A DNA stretch of 59,123 bases from Actinobacillus sp. (GCA_020026055.1 JAHHRA010000012.1:1-59123); one strand, 5' to 3'; shown: positions 25,155 through 34,197, counted from the first letter of the stretch. Notes: a model not told the origin generated them from the sequence alone. Numbers and translations are program-made.

Positions 25155-26054
25155 TTAACGTCGTTTACGATAAGCGCGAGGATGGGCTTTATCATAAGTT
25201 GCAACGAGGTGTTGGAAATTTAAATGCGTATAAATTTGTGTCGTCGAAAGGTTACTGTGCCCTAATAACTCTTGTACGCCACGTAAATCAGCACTATTTT
25301 CCAATAAATGTGTTGCGAAAGAATGACGCAGCTTATGAGGATTTAAGTGGGTTGCTAATCCTTGATATTTTGCCCATCTTTCCATCCGTTGTTCAATAGC
25401 ACGCTGGCTTAAGCGAGAACCATTTTTATTGACAAAAACGGCATCATCTTGAGGTGTAAATTCTTGGCGAACAGTGAGCCATTTTGCCAGTGCTACTTTG
25501 GCATAGTTTCCAAATGGTACAATGCGTTCTTTATTCCCTTTCCCTAAAATACGTAATTCTTGATCGTCCCATTGGATATCTGCAAGGTTAAGATTACGTA
25601 GTTCGGATAAACGTAAACCTGAACTATACATCAGCTCGATCATTGTGCGATCCCGTACATCAAACTTATTTTCACTGTCATTCGCAAGAAGGCATTGGAT
25701 TTGCTCATTATCTAAATGCTTAGGCAGATGCTTTGGTAATTTAGGAGGGGAAATCCCAATAGCAGGATTAGCAGTCAATATGGCTTGCTGAATAAGGTAA
25801 GTAAAAAAACTACGTAATGCTGAAAGGCGAAGGGCGAGGCTACGGGCGTGAAGCCCTGATTTTTTACTTTTTCCAAGCATAAAGCGAATATGACTCGGCG
25901 TCACTTCTTGCCAAGAATTCACGCCGTTTGCTTGGAAAAGTGTTTGAATTGCTCGCAATTGACGCTGATAATTTTGACGCGTCACTACACTTAATTGACA
26001 TTCAATGCGAAGGTAAGCATCATATTTTTCAAGCCATTGTTGCATATCGCTCAT
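25155..26054 (-). CDS. xerC: Tyrosine recombinase XerC
   Basis: A 299-residue recombinase that, with XerD, resolves chromosome dimers at dif. The SAM-like N-terminal domain is followed by the catalytic domain with Arg148 (SSGLRLSEL), Lys172, His240 and Arg243 (HKLRHSFATH), His266 (LLGHSNL) and nucleophile Tyr275 (TTQIYTH). It overlaps dapF by four bases (ATGA), the dapF-xerC arrangement known in enterics. XerD and dif are not in the window. Confidence 0.96.
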   Translation of the reverse strand: MSDMQQWLEKYDAYLRIECQLSVVTRQNYQRQLRAIQTLFQANGVNSWQEVTPSHIRFMLGKSKKSGLHARSLALRLSALRSFFTYLIQQAILTANPAIGISPPKLPKHLPKHLDNEQIQCLLANDSENKFDVRDRTMIELMYSSGLRLSELRNLNLADIQWDDQELRILGKGNKERIVPFGNYAKVALAKWLTVRQEFTPQDDAVFVNKNGSRLSQRAIEQRMERWAKYQGLATHLNPHKLRHSFATHLLENSADLRGVQELLGHSNLSTTQIYTHLNFQHLVATYDKAHPRAYRKRR

Positions 26055-26875
26055 AGCTGAATTATTCCATCATAAACGTGCACAGCTTCTCCTGTCATAT
26101 AAAGGGGATTATCTCCACCTTGCCACTCGATCTCTAAACTCCCTCCTTGTAGATCGACTTTGACTTTAGATGCTAATATGCCTTGCATAATGCCGACAGC
26201 AACTGCTGCACAAGCACCACTCCCACAAGCCTGCGTTTCGCCACAGCCTCGTTCATAAACACGCAATTTAATGTGTTGTGAGTTAAGTATTTGCATAAAA
26301 CCGACATTAGTTCTTTCTGGGAAACGTTCGTGTCTTTCGAGTAAATGTCCAAGCGGAGCGATATCCATTTTATCCAATGCTTCGACTTGTACTATGCAAT
26401 GCGGATTGCCCATCGACACCACACCACAAAGCACTGTTTTGATATCAGTCAAAAGAAGATAATTTTTCTCGAATTTATTGGCGTGAAATGGGATCTTATT
26501 GGGCTGCCAGATAGGACTTCCCATATTTACTCGAACACATTCATTATCTAACAATTGCAATGCTAATTTGCCTTTTGCAGTACTGACTAAAATCTCTTTT
26601 TTATGCGTTAAATGTTTTAAATGCACAAAGCGAGCAAAACAACGTGCACCGTTACCACACATTGCTACTTCGCTACCATCAGCATTAAATATACGATAAT
26701 GGAAATCTAACTCTGGATTGTAGGGAGGCTCAACTAACAATAATTGATCAAAACCAATGCCTAAGTGGCGAGAAGCAAGACGTCGCACAGTTTCTGGTGT
26801 GAAATAGACATTTTGCGTTATTGCGTCTACCACCATAAAATCATTGCCTAACCCATGCATTTTTGAAAAGTACAT
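26051..26875 (-). CDS. dapF: Diaminopimelate epimerase
   Basis: A 274-residue cofactor-free racemase converting LL- to meso-diaminopimelate for lysine and peptidoglycan. The two catalytic cysteines are Cys73 (MCGNGARCF) and Cys217 (QACGSGACAA). The N-terminus FSKMHGLGNDFMVVD is characteristic. It is translationally coupled to xerC. The downstream fate of aspartokinase product (lysC, 10765) is completed by this enzyme. Confidence 0.97.
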   Translation of the reverse strand: MYFSKMHGLGNDFMVVDAITQNVYFTPETVRRLASRHLGIGFDQLLLVEPPYNPELDFHYRIFNADGSEVAMCGNGARCFARFVHLKHLTHKKEILVSTAKGKLALQLLDNECVRVNMGSPIWQPNKIPFHANKFEKNYLLLTDIKTVLCGVVSMGNPHCIVQVEALDKMDIAPLGHLLERHERFPERTNVGFMQILNSQHIKLRVYERGCGETQACGSGACAAVAVGIMQGILASKVKVDLQGGSLEIEWQGGDNPLYMTGEAVHVYDGIIQL

Positions 26876-27032
26876 AATGATTGTTCAAGTTGTGTAAATG
26901 ATAGATAGCCTATTATAATCAGTTGGTTAAAATTTCTCAAAGGAGGTATTTTTTCAAAAACCATTGATCTGCTTTTCTCATTAAGGCGCATTTAAAAAAT
27001 GTTTTAGTAAAAATGATGAAGTGCCATTATTT

Positions 27033-28307
27033 TTACGAGTGGAAAGCATAATTTATTCTTTCATTGCTTGTCATTTGTTGCAAACCAACTAATAAAATAA
27101 CTACCGTAAAGTAGAACATATTGCCGATACGATGAATCATTAAAACATCAGTTAATCCACAACCGATGATAGTAAGGACAAAGCTTATCCCCATTATGCC
27201 AAAAATTTGAGAAAGGTGATTATTTGGCATCTGTTGAATATTTTTGTAGTAGAGCCAAATAGGGGCACAGAAAATGCTTAAAAGTGAAAGTACACCGAGA
27301 ATGCCATAGCGAGTGAGAAATTCAAAGAAGATATTATGAGCGTGTGGATAATGTCTGCTTGCAACAGCGGATGAAACATAGCCTTCAGATGCGTGCTTCT
27401 TATGGATAATGTTAGTGCCAAGCTTCCCCCAACCTAAAATAGGTTTTTCTTGGAAACCTTTAAGTGAACTTTTGTAAAATTGTAGACGTAAACCAATGCT
27501 CGTGTCGCACTTATTTTCATTTAAACATTGGCTGATTTCTTGTTTCACAATAGCCCAACGCTCAGGGGTAGCTTGATAAGCTGCTATCGTACAAATAATC
27601 GTCATGATTGTAAAAAAAACGATTAACTTTTTAGATAGCATATCTCGATTTAACCAAAGTATTGCTAAAAAACCAAAGATAAATCCTACCAATGCTCCAC
27701 GATTCATACATAGTAAACTTGCTATAAACACTGATATAAAAGCCAAACTACTAATGAGTGTCAGGCGGTGGTTTTTGATCCGATGAAAGTAGATCGCTAA
27801 AGTCAATGCCAGAATAGCTGTTGCCATTGTAATATTGCCCGCTATTATGCGGTTATATTTTATAAAAGGATCATTCCAGCCTAGGATAAATTTTTGAATG
27901 ATTGCTCCCGTCCCCAACACAAAACAGGCAAAGAGGAAGATACTTGCTAGATAATTAAGCTTAATCTTCACATATCTAAAAATCGCCAAAATAGGTAACA
28001 GCAAAACAGCTTTACTTGGTGCATCAAGCCAAGATAAAGGTGCATGATGCTCTAGCATAGAAATGCAAGGGATGATTAGATAGCTTACAAAAGCAACGAT
28101 TAAAATTAAAGTAGGGTTGTCTATTTTAAGAGGGGAATGTTGCTTGCGATGTTGTTTGATGTCTTGTATTAAAAAGATAAGCCCAAATAATGCTAAAACA
28201 GCAGAAATTAAATGGTAACTCGTTTTATAAAAAAGTGGGAAAACAAAAAAGCTCCCAATTAATAAGGATAAAAATATTGAAACTTGCTGTTGTTTAATAT
28301 TGATCAT
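27033..28307 (-). CDS. O-antigen ligase/polymerase family membrane protein
   Basis: A 424-residue inner-membrane protein with about 11 or 12 hydrophobic segments and one large periplasmic loop near residues 250-335. The loop holds RHYPHAHNIFFEFLTRYGILGVL, the His-containing motif of the WaaL/Wzy family, and GWGKLG. It probably ligates or polymerises sugars onto lipooligosaccharide; the family cannot be divided further by eye. Not obviously in an operon: about 55 bases separate it from gyrB. No other glycan genes are near. Confidence 0.8.
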   Translation of the reverse strand: MINIKQQQVSIFLSLLIGSFFVFPLFYKTSYHLISAVLALFGLIFLIQDIKQHRKQHSPLKIDNPTLILIVAFVSYLIIPCISMLEHHAPLSWLDAPSKAVLLLPILAIFRYVKIKLNYLASIFLFACFVLGTGAIIQKFILGWNDPFIKYNRIIAGNITMATAILALTLAIYFHRIKNHRLTLISSLAFISVFIASLLCMNRGALVGFIFGFLAILWLNRDMLSKKLIVFFTIMTIICTIAAYQATPERWAIVKQEISQCLNENKCDTSIGLRLQFYKSSLKGFQEKPILGWGKLGTNIIHKKHASEGYVSSAVASRHYPHAHNIFFEFLTRYGILGVLSLLSIFCAPIWLYYKNIQQMPNNHLSQIFGIMGISFVLTIIGCGLTDVLMIHRIGNMFYFTVVILLVGLQQMTSNERINYAFHS

Positions 28308-28361
28308 AATCGTAAAGAAATAAGCAAAAGCCTACCTTTTATTCTTGATAGGCACAGTTAG

Positions 28362-30782
28362 TTAAATATCCAAATTCGCTCGTAAAGCGTTACTTTCGAT
28401 GAAATCACGGCGTGGCTCGACTTCATCACCCATTAAAGTGGTGAAGAGTTGATCCGCTTCGACTGCGTCTTTTATTGATACTTTTAGCATTGTTCTTGAA
28501 TTTGGATCCATTGTTGTTTCCCAAAGTTGTTGTGGGTTCATTTCTCCTAACCCTTTATAGCGTTGAATAGTTAATCCACGGCGAGATTCTTTCATTAACC
28601 AAGCGACAGCCTCTTCGAAATTGGTGACATTTTGACGACGTTCATCACGTGCGACATAAGCACCTTCTTGCAACAATCCTTGCAACTGGTTACCTAATTG
28701 TATGATTTGGTTATATTCATTGCTTTGTATGAAATCAAGATCGAACACAAAATGTTGCTCAATACCGTGTTGACGCATAATGATCACAATTTCATTTCGC
28801 GAATGATTTTCACGAATTTCAACGCGATATTGATTGCCTGCTTTCTCATTTTGATTTAAGACTGCCACAAAATTCACGCCCCAATTTTCAGCATTTTTTT
28901 CCAATATTTCTGGCGTCAGCATGGGTTGGTAAATCAAGCTTTCTAACAAATAACTTGGATAATGACGGCTGTAACGCTGAATCAATTTTTTGACTTGATA
29001 ATATTCGCGCAATAATTTCTCCAATGCCTCACCACTCATAGGTGGTGCGTTTTCATTGACAGCAAGGCTTGCACCATCCAATGCCAAATTTAATTCATAT
29101 TGTGCCATCGCTTCATCATCTTTGATATAAAGCTCATTTTTGCCCTTTTTCACTTTGTAAAGTGGTGGTTGGGCGATGTAAACATAACCACGTTCAATGA
29201 GTTCAGGCATTTGGCGATAGAAAAAAGTCAGCAAAAGCGTGCGAATGTGAGAACCATCGACATCCGCATCGGTCATGATCACAATACTATGATAGCGAAG
29301 TTTATCGGGATTATATTCATCACGTCCGATGCCACACCCCAATGCTGTGATGAGTGTGCCGACCTCTTGAGAGGATAGCATTTTGTCGAAGCGAGCTTTT
29401 TCAACATTTAATATTTTCCCTTTAAGTGGCAAAATTGCTTGGTTTTTACGATTTCGTCCTTGTTTGGCAGATCCTCCTGCGGAGTCCCCTTCTACGAGAT
29501 AAAGTTCAGAAAGGGCAGGGTCGCGTTCTTGGCAATCGGCAAGCTTACCAGGTAATCCAGCGATGTCCAATGCTCCTTTGCGACGTGTCATTTCACGTGC
29601 TTTTCGAGCCGCTTCTCTGGCACGTGCCGCATCAAGAATTTTGGCGACGATAATCTTGGCGTCGGCAGGATTTTCGTCCAAATATTCTTGCAAACGTTCG
29701 TTCATCACGGATTCAACTACGGTTTTTACTTCAGAGGAAACTAGCTTGTCTTTAGTTTGTGAGGAGAATTTAGGATCTGGCACTTTTACTGAAATGACAG
29801 CGACTAAACCTTCACGAGCATCATCGCCTTGTGTGGTGACCGTTTTTTTGTCTTTTTTATTGGCATTATCTTCGGCGTATTTGTTAAGTACACGAGTTAA
29901 CGCACCGCGAAAGCCAGAAAGATGCGTCCCGCCATCTCGTTGCGGAATGTTATTCGTAAAGCAGTACACATTTTCTTGGTAACCATCGTTCCACTGCAAA
30001 GCGACTTCAATGCCGATGCCGTCTTTTTCAGTGGCAATGTAGAAAGGTTTGTTATGGATAGGGTTTTTATTTTGATTGAGATATTCAACAAAAGCTTGGA
30101 TCCCTCCTTTATAATGAAAATGTTCTTCTAATTCATCACGTTCATCAATTAAACGAATGGAGACGCCAGAATTTAAAAATGACAATTCACGCAAACGTTT
30201 TTTGAGGATATTAAATTCAAATACTGTTTGGGCGAAAATAGTAGGGCTTGGCCAGAAACGTACTTCTGTTCCTGTACTATCTGTTTCACCGATTACTTTC
30301 AATGGTGCTTCAGGCTCACCTAAATGATAGATTTGTTCGTGTAGCTTGCCTTGGCGTTGGATCCGTAATTGGAGCTTGTCTGACAATGCATTCACTACAG
30401 AGACGCCCACACCGTGCAATCCCCCTGAAACCTTGTAGGAATTTGCGTCAAACTTACCGCCTGCGTGCAACACTGTCATAATTACTTCTGCTGCACTGAT
30501 GCCTTCTTCAGGGTGAATATCCACGGGAATACCGCGTCCGTTATCTTTAACTGAAACGGAATTATCTTTATGAATAGTTACTACAATGTCAGAACAAAAG
30601 CCTGCTAACGCCTCGTCAATCGCATTATCGACTACTTCAAACACCATATGGTGCAATCCTGTACCATCGTCAGTATCACCAATGTACATTCCAGGACGAG
30701 TTCGCACCGCTTCTAAACCTTTTAAAACGCGGATACTTTCTGCGCTGTAATCATCTGGTTGTGCTGTTTTGTTATCTGACAT
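28362..30782 (-). CDS. gyrB: DNA gyrase subunit B
   Basis: An 806-residue ATPase subunit of gyrase (E. coli 804). GHKL ATPase motifs VVDNAIDEALAG near 42 and DNGRGIPV near 78 are present, with GGLHGVGVSVVNALS near 118. The TOPRIM domain has EGDSAGGSAKQGRNR and DADVDGSHIRTLLL. The long proteobacterial TOPRIM insertion is present (about 560-730), and QRYKGLGEMNPQQLWETTM follows near 755. GAGGG precedes the ATG. It stands alone, as in many Pasteurellaceae, away from dnaA-recF. Confidence 0.98.
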   Translation of the reverse strand: MSDNKTAQPDDYSAESIRVLKGLEAVRTRPGMYIGDTDDGTGLHHMVFEVVDNAIDEALAGFCSDIVVTIHKDNSVSVKDNGRGIPVDIHPEEGISAAEVIMTVLHAGGKFDANSYKVSGGLHGVGVSVVNALSDKLQLRIQRQGKLHEQIYHLGEPEAPLKVIGETDSTGTEVRFWPSPTIFAQTVFEFNILKKRLRELSFLNSGVSIRLIDERDELEEHFHYKGGIQAFVEYLNQNKNPIHNKPFYIATEKDGIGIEVALQWNDGYQENVYCFTNNIPQRDGGTHLSGFRGALTRVLNKYAEDNANKKDKKTVTTQGDDAREGLVAVISVKVPDPKFSSQTKDKLVSSEVKTVVESVMNERLQEYLDENPADAKIIVAKILDAARAREAARKAREMTRRKGALDIAGLPGKLADCQERDPALSELYLVEGDSAGGSAKQGRNRKNQAILPLKGKILNVEKARFDKMLSSQEVGTLITALGCGIGRDEYNPDKLRYHSIVIMTDADVDGSHIRTLLLTFFYRQMPELIERGYVYIAQPPLYKVKKGKNELYIKDDEAMAQYELNLALDGASLAVNENAPPMSGEALEKLLREYYQVKKLIQRYSRHYPSYLLESLIYQPMLTPEILEKNAENWGVNFVAVLNQNEKAGNQYRVEIRENHSRNEIVIIMRQHGIEQHFVFDLDFIQSNEYNQIIQLGNQLQGLLQEGAYVARDERRQNVTNFEEAVAWLMKESRRGLTIQRYKGLGEMNPQQLWETTMDPNSRTMLKVSIKDAVEADQLFTTLMGDEVEPRRDFIESNALRANLDI

Positions 30783-30870
30783 AAAGCCCTCTGTCGTTTA
30801 CACAAAAAATCGTTGAAATTGTAGCATAAGTTTGTTGAAAAGGCTTGATATTTTGTGGAGTATTGAGCGT

Positions 30871-30904
30871 AGTGTTACTTTTTTACACGTACAAAAAAGT
30901 CACT
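30871..30904. repeat. Inverted repeat in the gyrB/mutM spacer
   Basis: AGTG, then ACTTTTTT (30877-30884), with AAAAAAGT (30893-30900) and CACT opposite, around ACACGTAC. It lies upstream of gyrB and downstream of mutM on the minus strand, so it may terminate mutM. No known element is recognised. Confidence 0.4.
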
Positions 30905-31033
30905 TGAAAATACATTTCTATTGGCTTTCTCTCCCTTCTTTTTGGGAAGGAAATCAACAGAGAATCTGGATGAATACGTTTTAAATGATGAAAATGGAAA
31001 AGATTTTCTGAATTTTACTGCGTGATGTTGAGA

Positions 31034-31846
31034 TCAAACTGCTTGGCATCGAGGGCAAAAGAAGCTGTTCCGCTGTCCAATCATCACGTTTGCAATTAAA
31101 GTGCCACATTCTGGGCAGGGTTTACCTTTTTTGCCGTAAATTAATAATTCTTGAGCAAAGTAACCAAGTTTGCCATCAGGTTGTTTAAAATCTTTAAGTG
31201 TAGTACCACCTTGTACAATGGCTTTTTGAAGGATAGTCTTAATAGTGTTAGTCAAAGTTTGGCATTGCTCTAAGCTAAGGGTATTAGCAGGAAGCAAAGG
31301 GTTTATTTTGCATAAGAATAAACTTTCATTTGCATAAATATTACCTATACCAACAACTATGGAGTTGTGCATTATCAAGCTCTTGATAGGGATTGTTCGC
31401 TTTCTAGTTTGGGAGAAGAGATATTCGGCATTAAATTCGTCGCTTAAAGGCTCAACTCCAAGCTTTTGTAAAATCGCTAAATTTTCTGCCCGCTCTGCCC
31501 ATAGCCAAGCTCCAAAACGACGTGGATCGTTATAGCGGAGTACTTTGCCATTATCTAAAACAATATCAAGGTGATCGTGTTTGCCTGCAAAGAGAACTTT
31601 GTCAATGATTTGTAATGAGCCTGACATGCCGAGATGCCCGATAATATCACCCTGCTCAGTATGAATAATCAAGTATTTTGCTCGTCGTGAGAGTCCTGTG
31701 ATGCTGATGTTATGTAATTTGGAAAAAATTTCAGGAATTTGCCAGCGTAATTTGGGTTGGCGGACAATGATTTTTTTGATTTTTTGGTTGAGTAAGAAAG
31801 GAGAAATACCACGTTTAGTCGTTTCGACTTCAGGAAGTTCAGGCAT
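31034..31846 (-). CDS. mutM: Formamidopyrimidine-DNA glycosylase
   Basis: A 270-residue base-excision repair enzyme removing 8-oxoguanine. The N-terminus MPELPEVETTKRG supplies catalytic Pro2 and Glu3, with Lys near 57 in SRRAKYLI. NIYANESLF and the C-terminal zinc finger, CPEC and CPRC at about 244 and 264, are as expected. It is preceded by a terminator for the upstream gene, so it must have its own promoter. It is separated from rpmBG and radC by two small envelope genes. Confidence 0.97.
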   Translation of the reverse strand: MPELPEVETTKRGISPFLLNQKIKKIIVRQPKLRWQIPEIFSKLHNISITGLSRRAKYLIIHTEQGDIIGHLGMSGSLQIIDKVLFAGKHDHLDIVLDNGKVLRYNDPRRFGAWLWAERAENLAILQKLGVEPLSDEFNAEYLFSQTRKRTIPIKSLIMHNSIVVGIGNIYANESLFLCKINPLLPANTLSLEQCQTLTNTIKTILQKAIVQGGTTLKDFKQPDGKLGYFAQELLIYGKKGKPCPECGTLIANVMIGQRNSFFCPRCQAV

Positions 31847-31859
31847 AGTGTGTTCCGTG

Positions 31860-31892
31860 AAAAAAAAGCCATTAAGGAGAACTTAATGGCTT
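31860..31892 (-). terminator. Intrinsic terminator after the 100-residue exported protein
   Basis: On the minus strand AAGCCATTAAG and CTTAATGGCTT pair around a five-base loop and are followed by a run of T. It lies 10 bases past the stop of the gene at 31903 and just before mutM. Confidence 0.87.
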
Positions 31893-31902
31893 GAAATTTG
31901 AA

Positions 31903-32205
31903 TTATTTAGCAATTTCATCTGTCCAGTTCGCTTGAATCTGTACAGGGCGATTAACAGATTTAATAAGATTTGCTTCAGATTTGCGAACATCAGCTTCTG
32001 CTTCTAGCATTATTGCTTCTACTTCATTAGTACTTATGTAACGCTTGCGAGCTTGTTCAGCCTTATGATTATTTTGAGTTTGTATAGTCTTCTCTTCTTG
32101 TAAAGCTTTTTTCAAAGCAAAAAGATCTTGATTAGCAAATACAGAAGAACTCATTAAAACAAGACTCAAAACATTTACGTAATTCGTAAAAATATTTTTT
32201 TTCAT
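31903..32205 (-). CDS. Small exported protein of unknown function
   Basis: A 100-residue protein I do not recognise. A signal peptide ends near SSVFA; the mature part of about 75 residues is highly charged and mostly helical (FALKKALQEEKTIQ, EVEAIMLEAEADVRKSEANL), with no Cys. AAGGAG precedes the ATG. It follows the glycine-zipper lipoprotein by 23 bases and ends at a strong terminator, so the two form a two-gene unit. A periplasmic partner of the lipoprotein is a reasonable guess only. Confidence 0.6.
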   Translation of the reverse strand: MKKNIFTNYVNVLSLVLMSSSVFANQDLFALKKALQEEKTIQTQNNHKAEQARKRYISTNEVEAIMLEAEADVRKSEANLIKSVNRPVQIQANWTDEIAK

Positions 32206-32228
32206 AAAGACTCCTTACTCAAAATGAG

Positions 32229-32717
32229 TTATTTAGTCGGGCAAGTCGCATTTGGTTGAATACGAGTTTCATCTTTGCTAGTTAAGATCATGATCGCTTC
32301 ACCAAGAGCAAACTCACAACGTCGACCAACTTGAGTTGATGAATAGACTTGATTATTTAGTTTATAAGTTATAGTTACACCGTCTGTTAAAACATCACGT
32401 TTAGCAATGGAACCACCTAAAGCACCTGCAGCAGCACCAACACCTGCTCCCAAACCAGTATGACCCGAATTGTGTCCGATAATACCACCAACGACAGCAC
32501 CTGTGATGGCAGCTATTTTCATTGTCGTTTCACGGTTCTCTCTGTTAGAGGCTTTAATTCTTACAGGAGAGACGGCAACAATTTGTACAATTTTGGGTTT
32601 TTGTGCTTTATTAACTTGGTTCGTGTCATAAACATCTGCTCGATTATACTCACCTGGAGTAACACAACCTGTTAAAATAAGAGATGCAACTGCTATTGTT
32701 GATAATGCTTTTTTCAT
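32229..32717 (-). CDS. Glycine-zipper outer-membrane lipoprotein (SlyB/Pcp-like)
   Basis: A 162-residue lipoprotein. The lipobox LILTGC gives lipid-modified Cys18. A glycine-zipper 2TM segment, AAITGAVVGGIIGHNSGHTGLGAGVGAAAGALGGSI, at about 68-103 is split here in description only: small-residue spacing every four positions marks it. The C-terminal domain is beta-rich with two Cys. SlyB/Pcp proteins sit in the outer membrane and respond to envelope stress in enterics. GGAG precedes the start. It precedes a small exported protein gene. Confidence 0.82.
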   Translation of the reverse strand: MKKALSTIAVASLILTGCVTPGEYNRADVYDTNQVNKAQKPKIVQIVAVSPVRIKASNRENRETTMKIAAITGAVVGGIIGHNSGHTGLGAGVGAAAGALGGSIAKRDVLTDGVTITYKLNNQVYSSTQVGRRCEFALGEAIMILTSKDETRIQPNATCPTK

Positions 32718-32802
32718 AATAAACTCCTTCAGATATTAAAATTTAGAGAAGAGTATAGAGATTTTTTTGAAAATTAAAAGATTTAATCACCTTTTGAAAT
32801 AG

Positions 32803-32826
32803 AAAAACCCGAAGAAATTCGGGTTT
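32803..32826 (-). terminator. Intrinsic terminator of rpmB-rpmG
   Basis: AAAACCCGAA and TTCGGGTTTT form a compact stem, with T-rich sequence after it on the minus strand, 14 bases beyond the rpmG stop. Confidence 0.88.
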
Positions 32827-32839
32827 TATTTTAAAACAA

Positions 32840-33010
32840 TTATTTGATTTTTGCTTCTTTGTAGATGACATGTTGGCGAATAGTTGGATCAAATTTTTTG
32901 ATTTCCATTTTGCCTGGCATATTGCGTTTGTTTTTAGTTGTTGTATAGAAGTGACCAGTGTTAGCACTTGATACTAAACGAATTTTATCACGAGCACCTT
33001 TAGCTGCCAT
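32840..33010 (-). CDS. rpmG: 50S ribosomal protein L33
   Basis: A 56-residue ribosomal protein found by translating the minus strand. It begins MAAKGARDKIRLVSSANTG and ends YKEAKIK. It lacks the CxxC zinc pairs of some L33 forms, as in other gammaproteobacteria. It lies 11 bases after rpmB, and a terminator follows, so rpmB-rpmG is the unit. Confidence 0.96.
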   Translation of the reverse strand: MAAKGARDKIRLVSSANTGHFYTTTKNKRNMPGKMEIKKFDPTIRQHVIYKEAKIK

Positions 33011-33021
33011 TTTTTAGCTCC

Positions 33022-33258
33022 TTAGATCTTCTCGCCACGGGCACGGATGTCAGCTAAAACTGCATCAATACCTTTTTTGTCAATAATACGCATACCTTTC
33101 GCTGTTAAGCGTAAAGTTACGAAACGGTTTTCACTTTCAACCCAGAAACGGTGAGTGTGAAGGTTTGGTAAAAAGCGACGACGAGTCGCATTCAAAGCGT
33201 GTGAACGGTTGTTACCCGTTACTGGACGCTTGCCTGTTACTTGACAGACTCTAGACAT
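33022..33258 (-). CDS. rpmB: 50S ribosomal protein L28
   Basis: A 78-residue ribosomal protein starting MSRVCQVTGKRPVTGNN, with NATRRRFLPNLHTHRFW and LRLTAKGMRIIDKKG. The start at 33258 follows GGAGAAGAAT; an upstream in-frame ATG at 33306 lacks family similarity and is rejected. rpmB is first in rpmB-rpmG, downstream of a strong promoter and a leader with four alternating complementary segments. Confidence 0.96.
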   Translation of the reverse strand: MSRVCQVTGKRPVTGNNRSHALNATRRRFLPNLHTHRFWVESENRFVTLRLTAKGMRIIDKKGIDAVLADIRARGEKI

Positions 33259-33332
33259 ATTCTTCTCCGATAATAGATTAAGCTCGAGCTTGGGTTCGAT
33301 TAACAAGGTGAACTAATTAAAGAGTAAACCTA

Positions 33333-33381
33333 GCCGACCTCGTCAGGTCGAATATCGACCCATTCAATATTAAAGGTCGGC
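33333..33381 (-). promoter_or_regulatory. rpmB leader with alternating complementary segments
   Basis: In minus-strand order: GCCGACCT (33381-33374), GGTCGA (33360-33355), TCGACCT (33351-33345), AGGTCGGC (33340-33333). Segments can pair 1:2 plus 3:4, or 1:4 enclosing 2:3. The first segment overlaps the predicted transcription start, so 1:4 may be a DNA dyad instead of an RNA stem. No T run follows. A role in L28 or L33 autoregulation is inference. Confidence 0.55.
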
Positions 33382-33382
33382 A

Positions 33383-33411
33383 ATTATACGAGTTCTATGT
33401 TATTTTATCAA
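33383..33411 (-). promoter_or_regulatory. Promoter of rpmB-rpmG
   Basis: Minus strand: TTGATA (33411-33406), 17 bases, TATAAT (33388-33383). Transcription should start near 33376, about 118 bases before the rpmB ATG. Confidence 0.82.
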
Positions 33412-33446
33412 GCACAAAAAGAATACAGTCGAAATTATTTGTTTTG

Positions 33447-34106
33447 CTAGATATAGCCATTCTCAGCAAAAGAGAAATAATTGCCTTTGCCAATAATAAA
33501 ATGATCCAACACTCGAATATCCATCAATTTGGCAGCATTTTGAATGTCTTTCGTAATATTACGATCTGCTTCGCTTGGTGTGACTTCGCCTGAAGGATGA
33601 TTATGTGCCAGAATTAAAGCACAAGCGTTGCAATATAACGCAGATTTAATGATTTCTCGAGGATAGACCATCGCACTATTTACCGTACCTAAAAACATTT
33701 CTTCGCTTTTAATTAAACAGTGTTGATTATCGAGAAACAGTACAAAAAATATTTCACGTTCTTGATGTGAAAGCTCAGTTTGCAAATATAAGCGAGCGAC
33801 TTTTGCTTCATTAAAAACGTGCTGATTTTTTATTTCTTGTGCTAAATAACGCTTTGTCATTTCAGTCGTAGCTTGAAGTTGGATAAATTGTGTTACGCCT
33901 AACCCTTTGATCTGGCAAAATGTTTTTTTGTCAGCTCGAATTAATTCTCGTAACGAACCAAATTCAGCTAATACATTGGTAGCAAGTTGCATTACAGGGC
34001 AATTTTTTATCCCTGTGCGTAGAAAAATAGCGAGCAATTCTTCATCAGTTAGTGCTTTCGCTCCCAGTACTAAGAGCTTTTCACGTGGCATAAGAGGAGT
34101 GATCAT
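33447..34106 (-). CDS. radC: RadC family JAB-domain protein
   Basis: A 219-residue protein with an N-terminal helix-hairpin-helix part (MPREKLLVLGAKALTDEELLAIFLRTG, then QIKGLGVTQ) and a C-terminal MPN/JAB metal domain with HNHPSGEVTPSEAD near 169-182. The biochemical role is unsettled; the old repair phenotype was due to another gene. In H. influenzae radC belongs to the competence regulon. A CRP-S-like site lies upstream, between radC and the divergent coaBC. AAGGAA precedes the ATG. Confidence 0.94.
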   Translation of the reverse strand: MITPLMPREKLLVLGAKALTDEELLAIFLRTGIKNCPVMQLATNVLAEFGSLRELIRADKKTFCQIKGLGVTQFIQLQATTEMTKRYLAQEIKNQHVFNEAKVARLYLQTELSHQEREIFFVLFLDNQHCLIKSEEMFLGTVNSAMVYPREIIKSALYCNACALILAHNHPSGEVTPSEADRNITKDIQNAAKLMDIRVLDHFIIGKGNYFSFAENGYI

Positions 34107-34175
34107 AAAAATTCCTTTTTATTTTATTTAAATAGTTTAGTGAATGAACGGTTATTACACAGAATAAAATGGGCA

Positions 34176-34197
34176 TTTTTCGATATTCATCACAAAA
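34176..34197 (-). promoter_or_regulatory. CRP-S-like site between radC and coaBC
   Basis: On the minus strand TGTGA (34194-34190), six bases, TCGAA (34183-34179). It has one ordinary half and one half close to the CRP-S TCGCA, like the comN site at 240. It is 70 to 90 bases upstream of radC. Competence control of radC is known in H. influenzae; the site here is imperfect. Confidence 0.5.

Noticed and set aside
32743..32967. 74-residue minus-strand frame over rpmG
   Set aside because: It overlaps the true L33 frame (32840-33010) out of phase and extends through the terminator.
33259..33306. 16 extra N-terminal codons on rpmB
   Set aside because: L28 begins MSRVCQVTG, and GGAGAAGAAT precedes that ATG; the extension has no family match.
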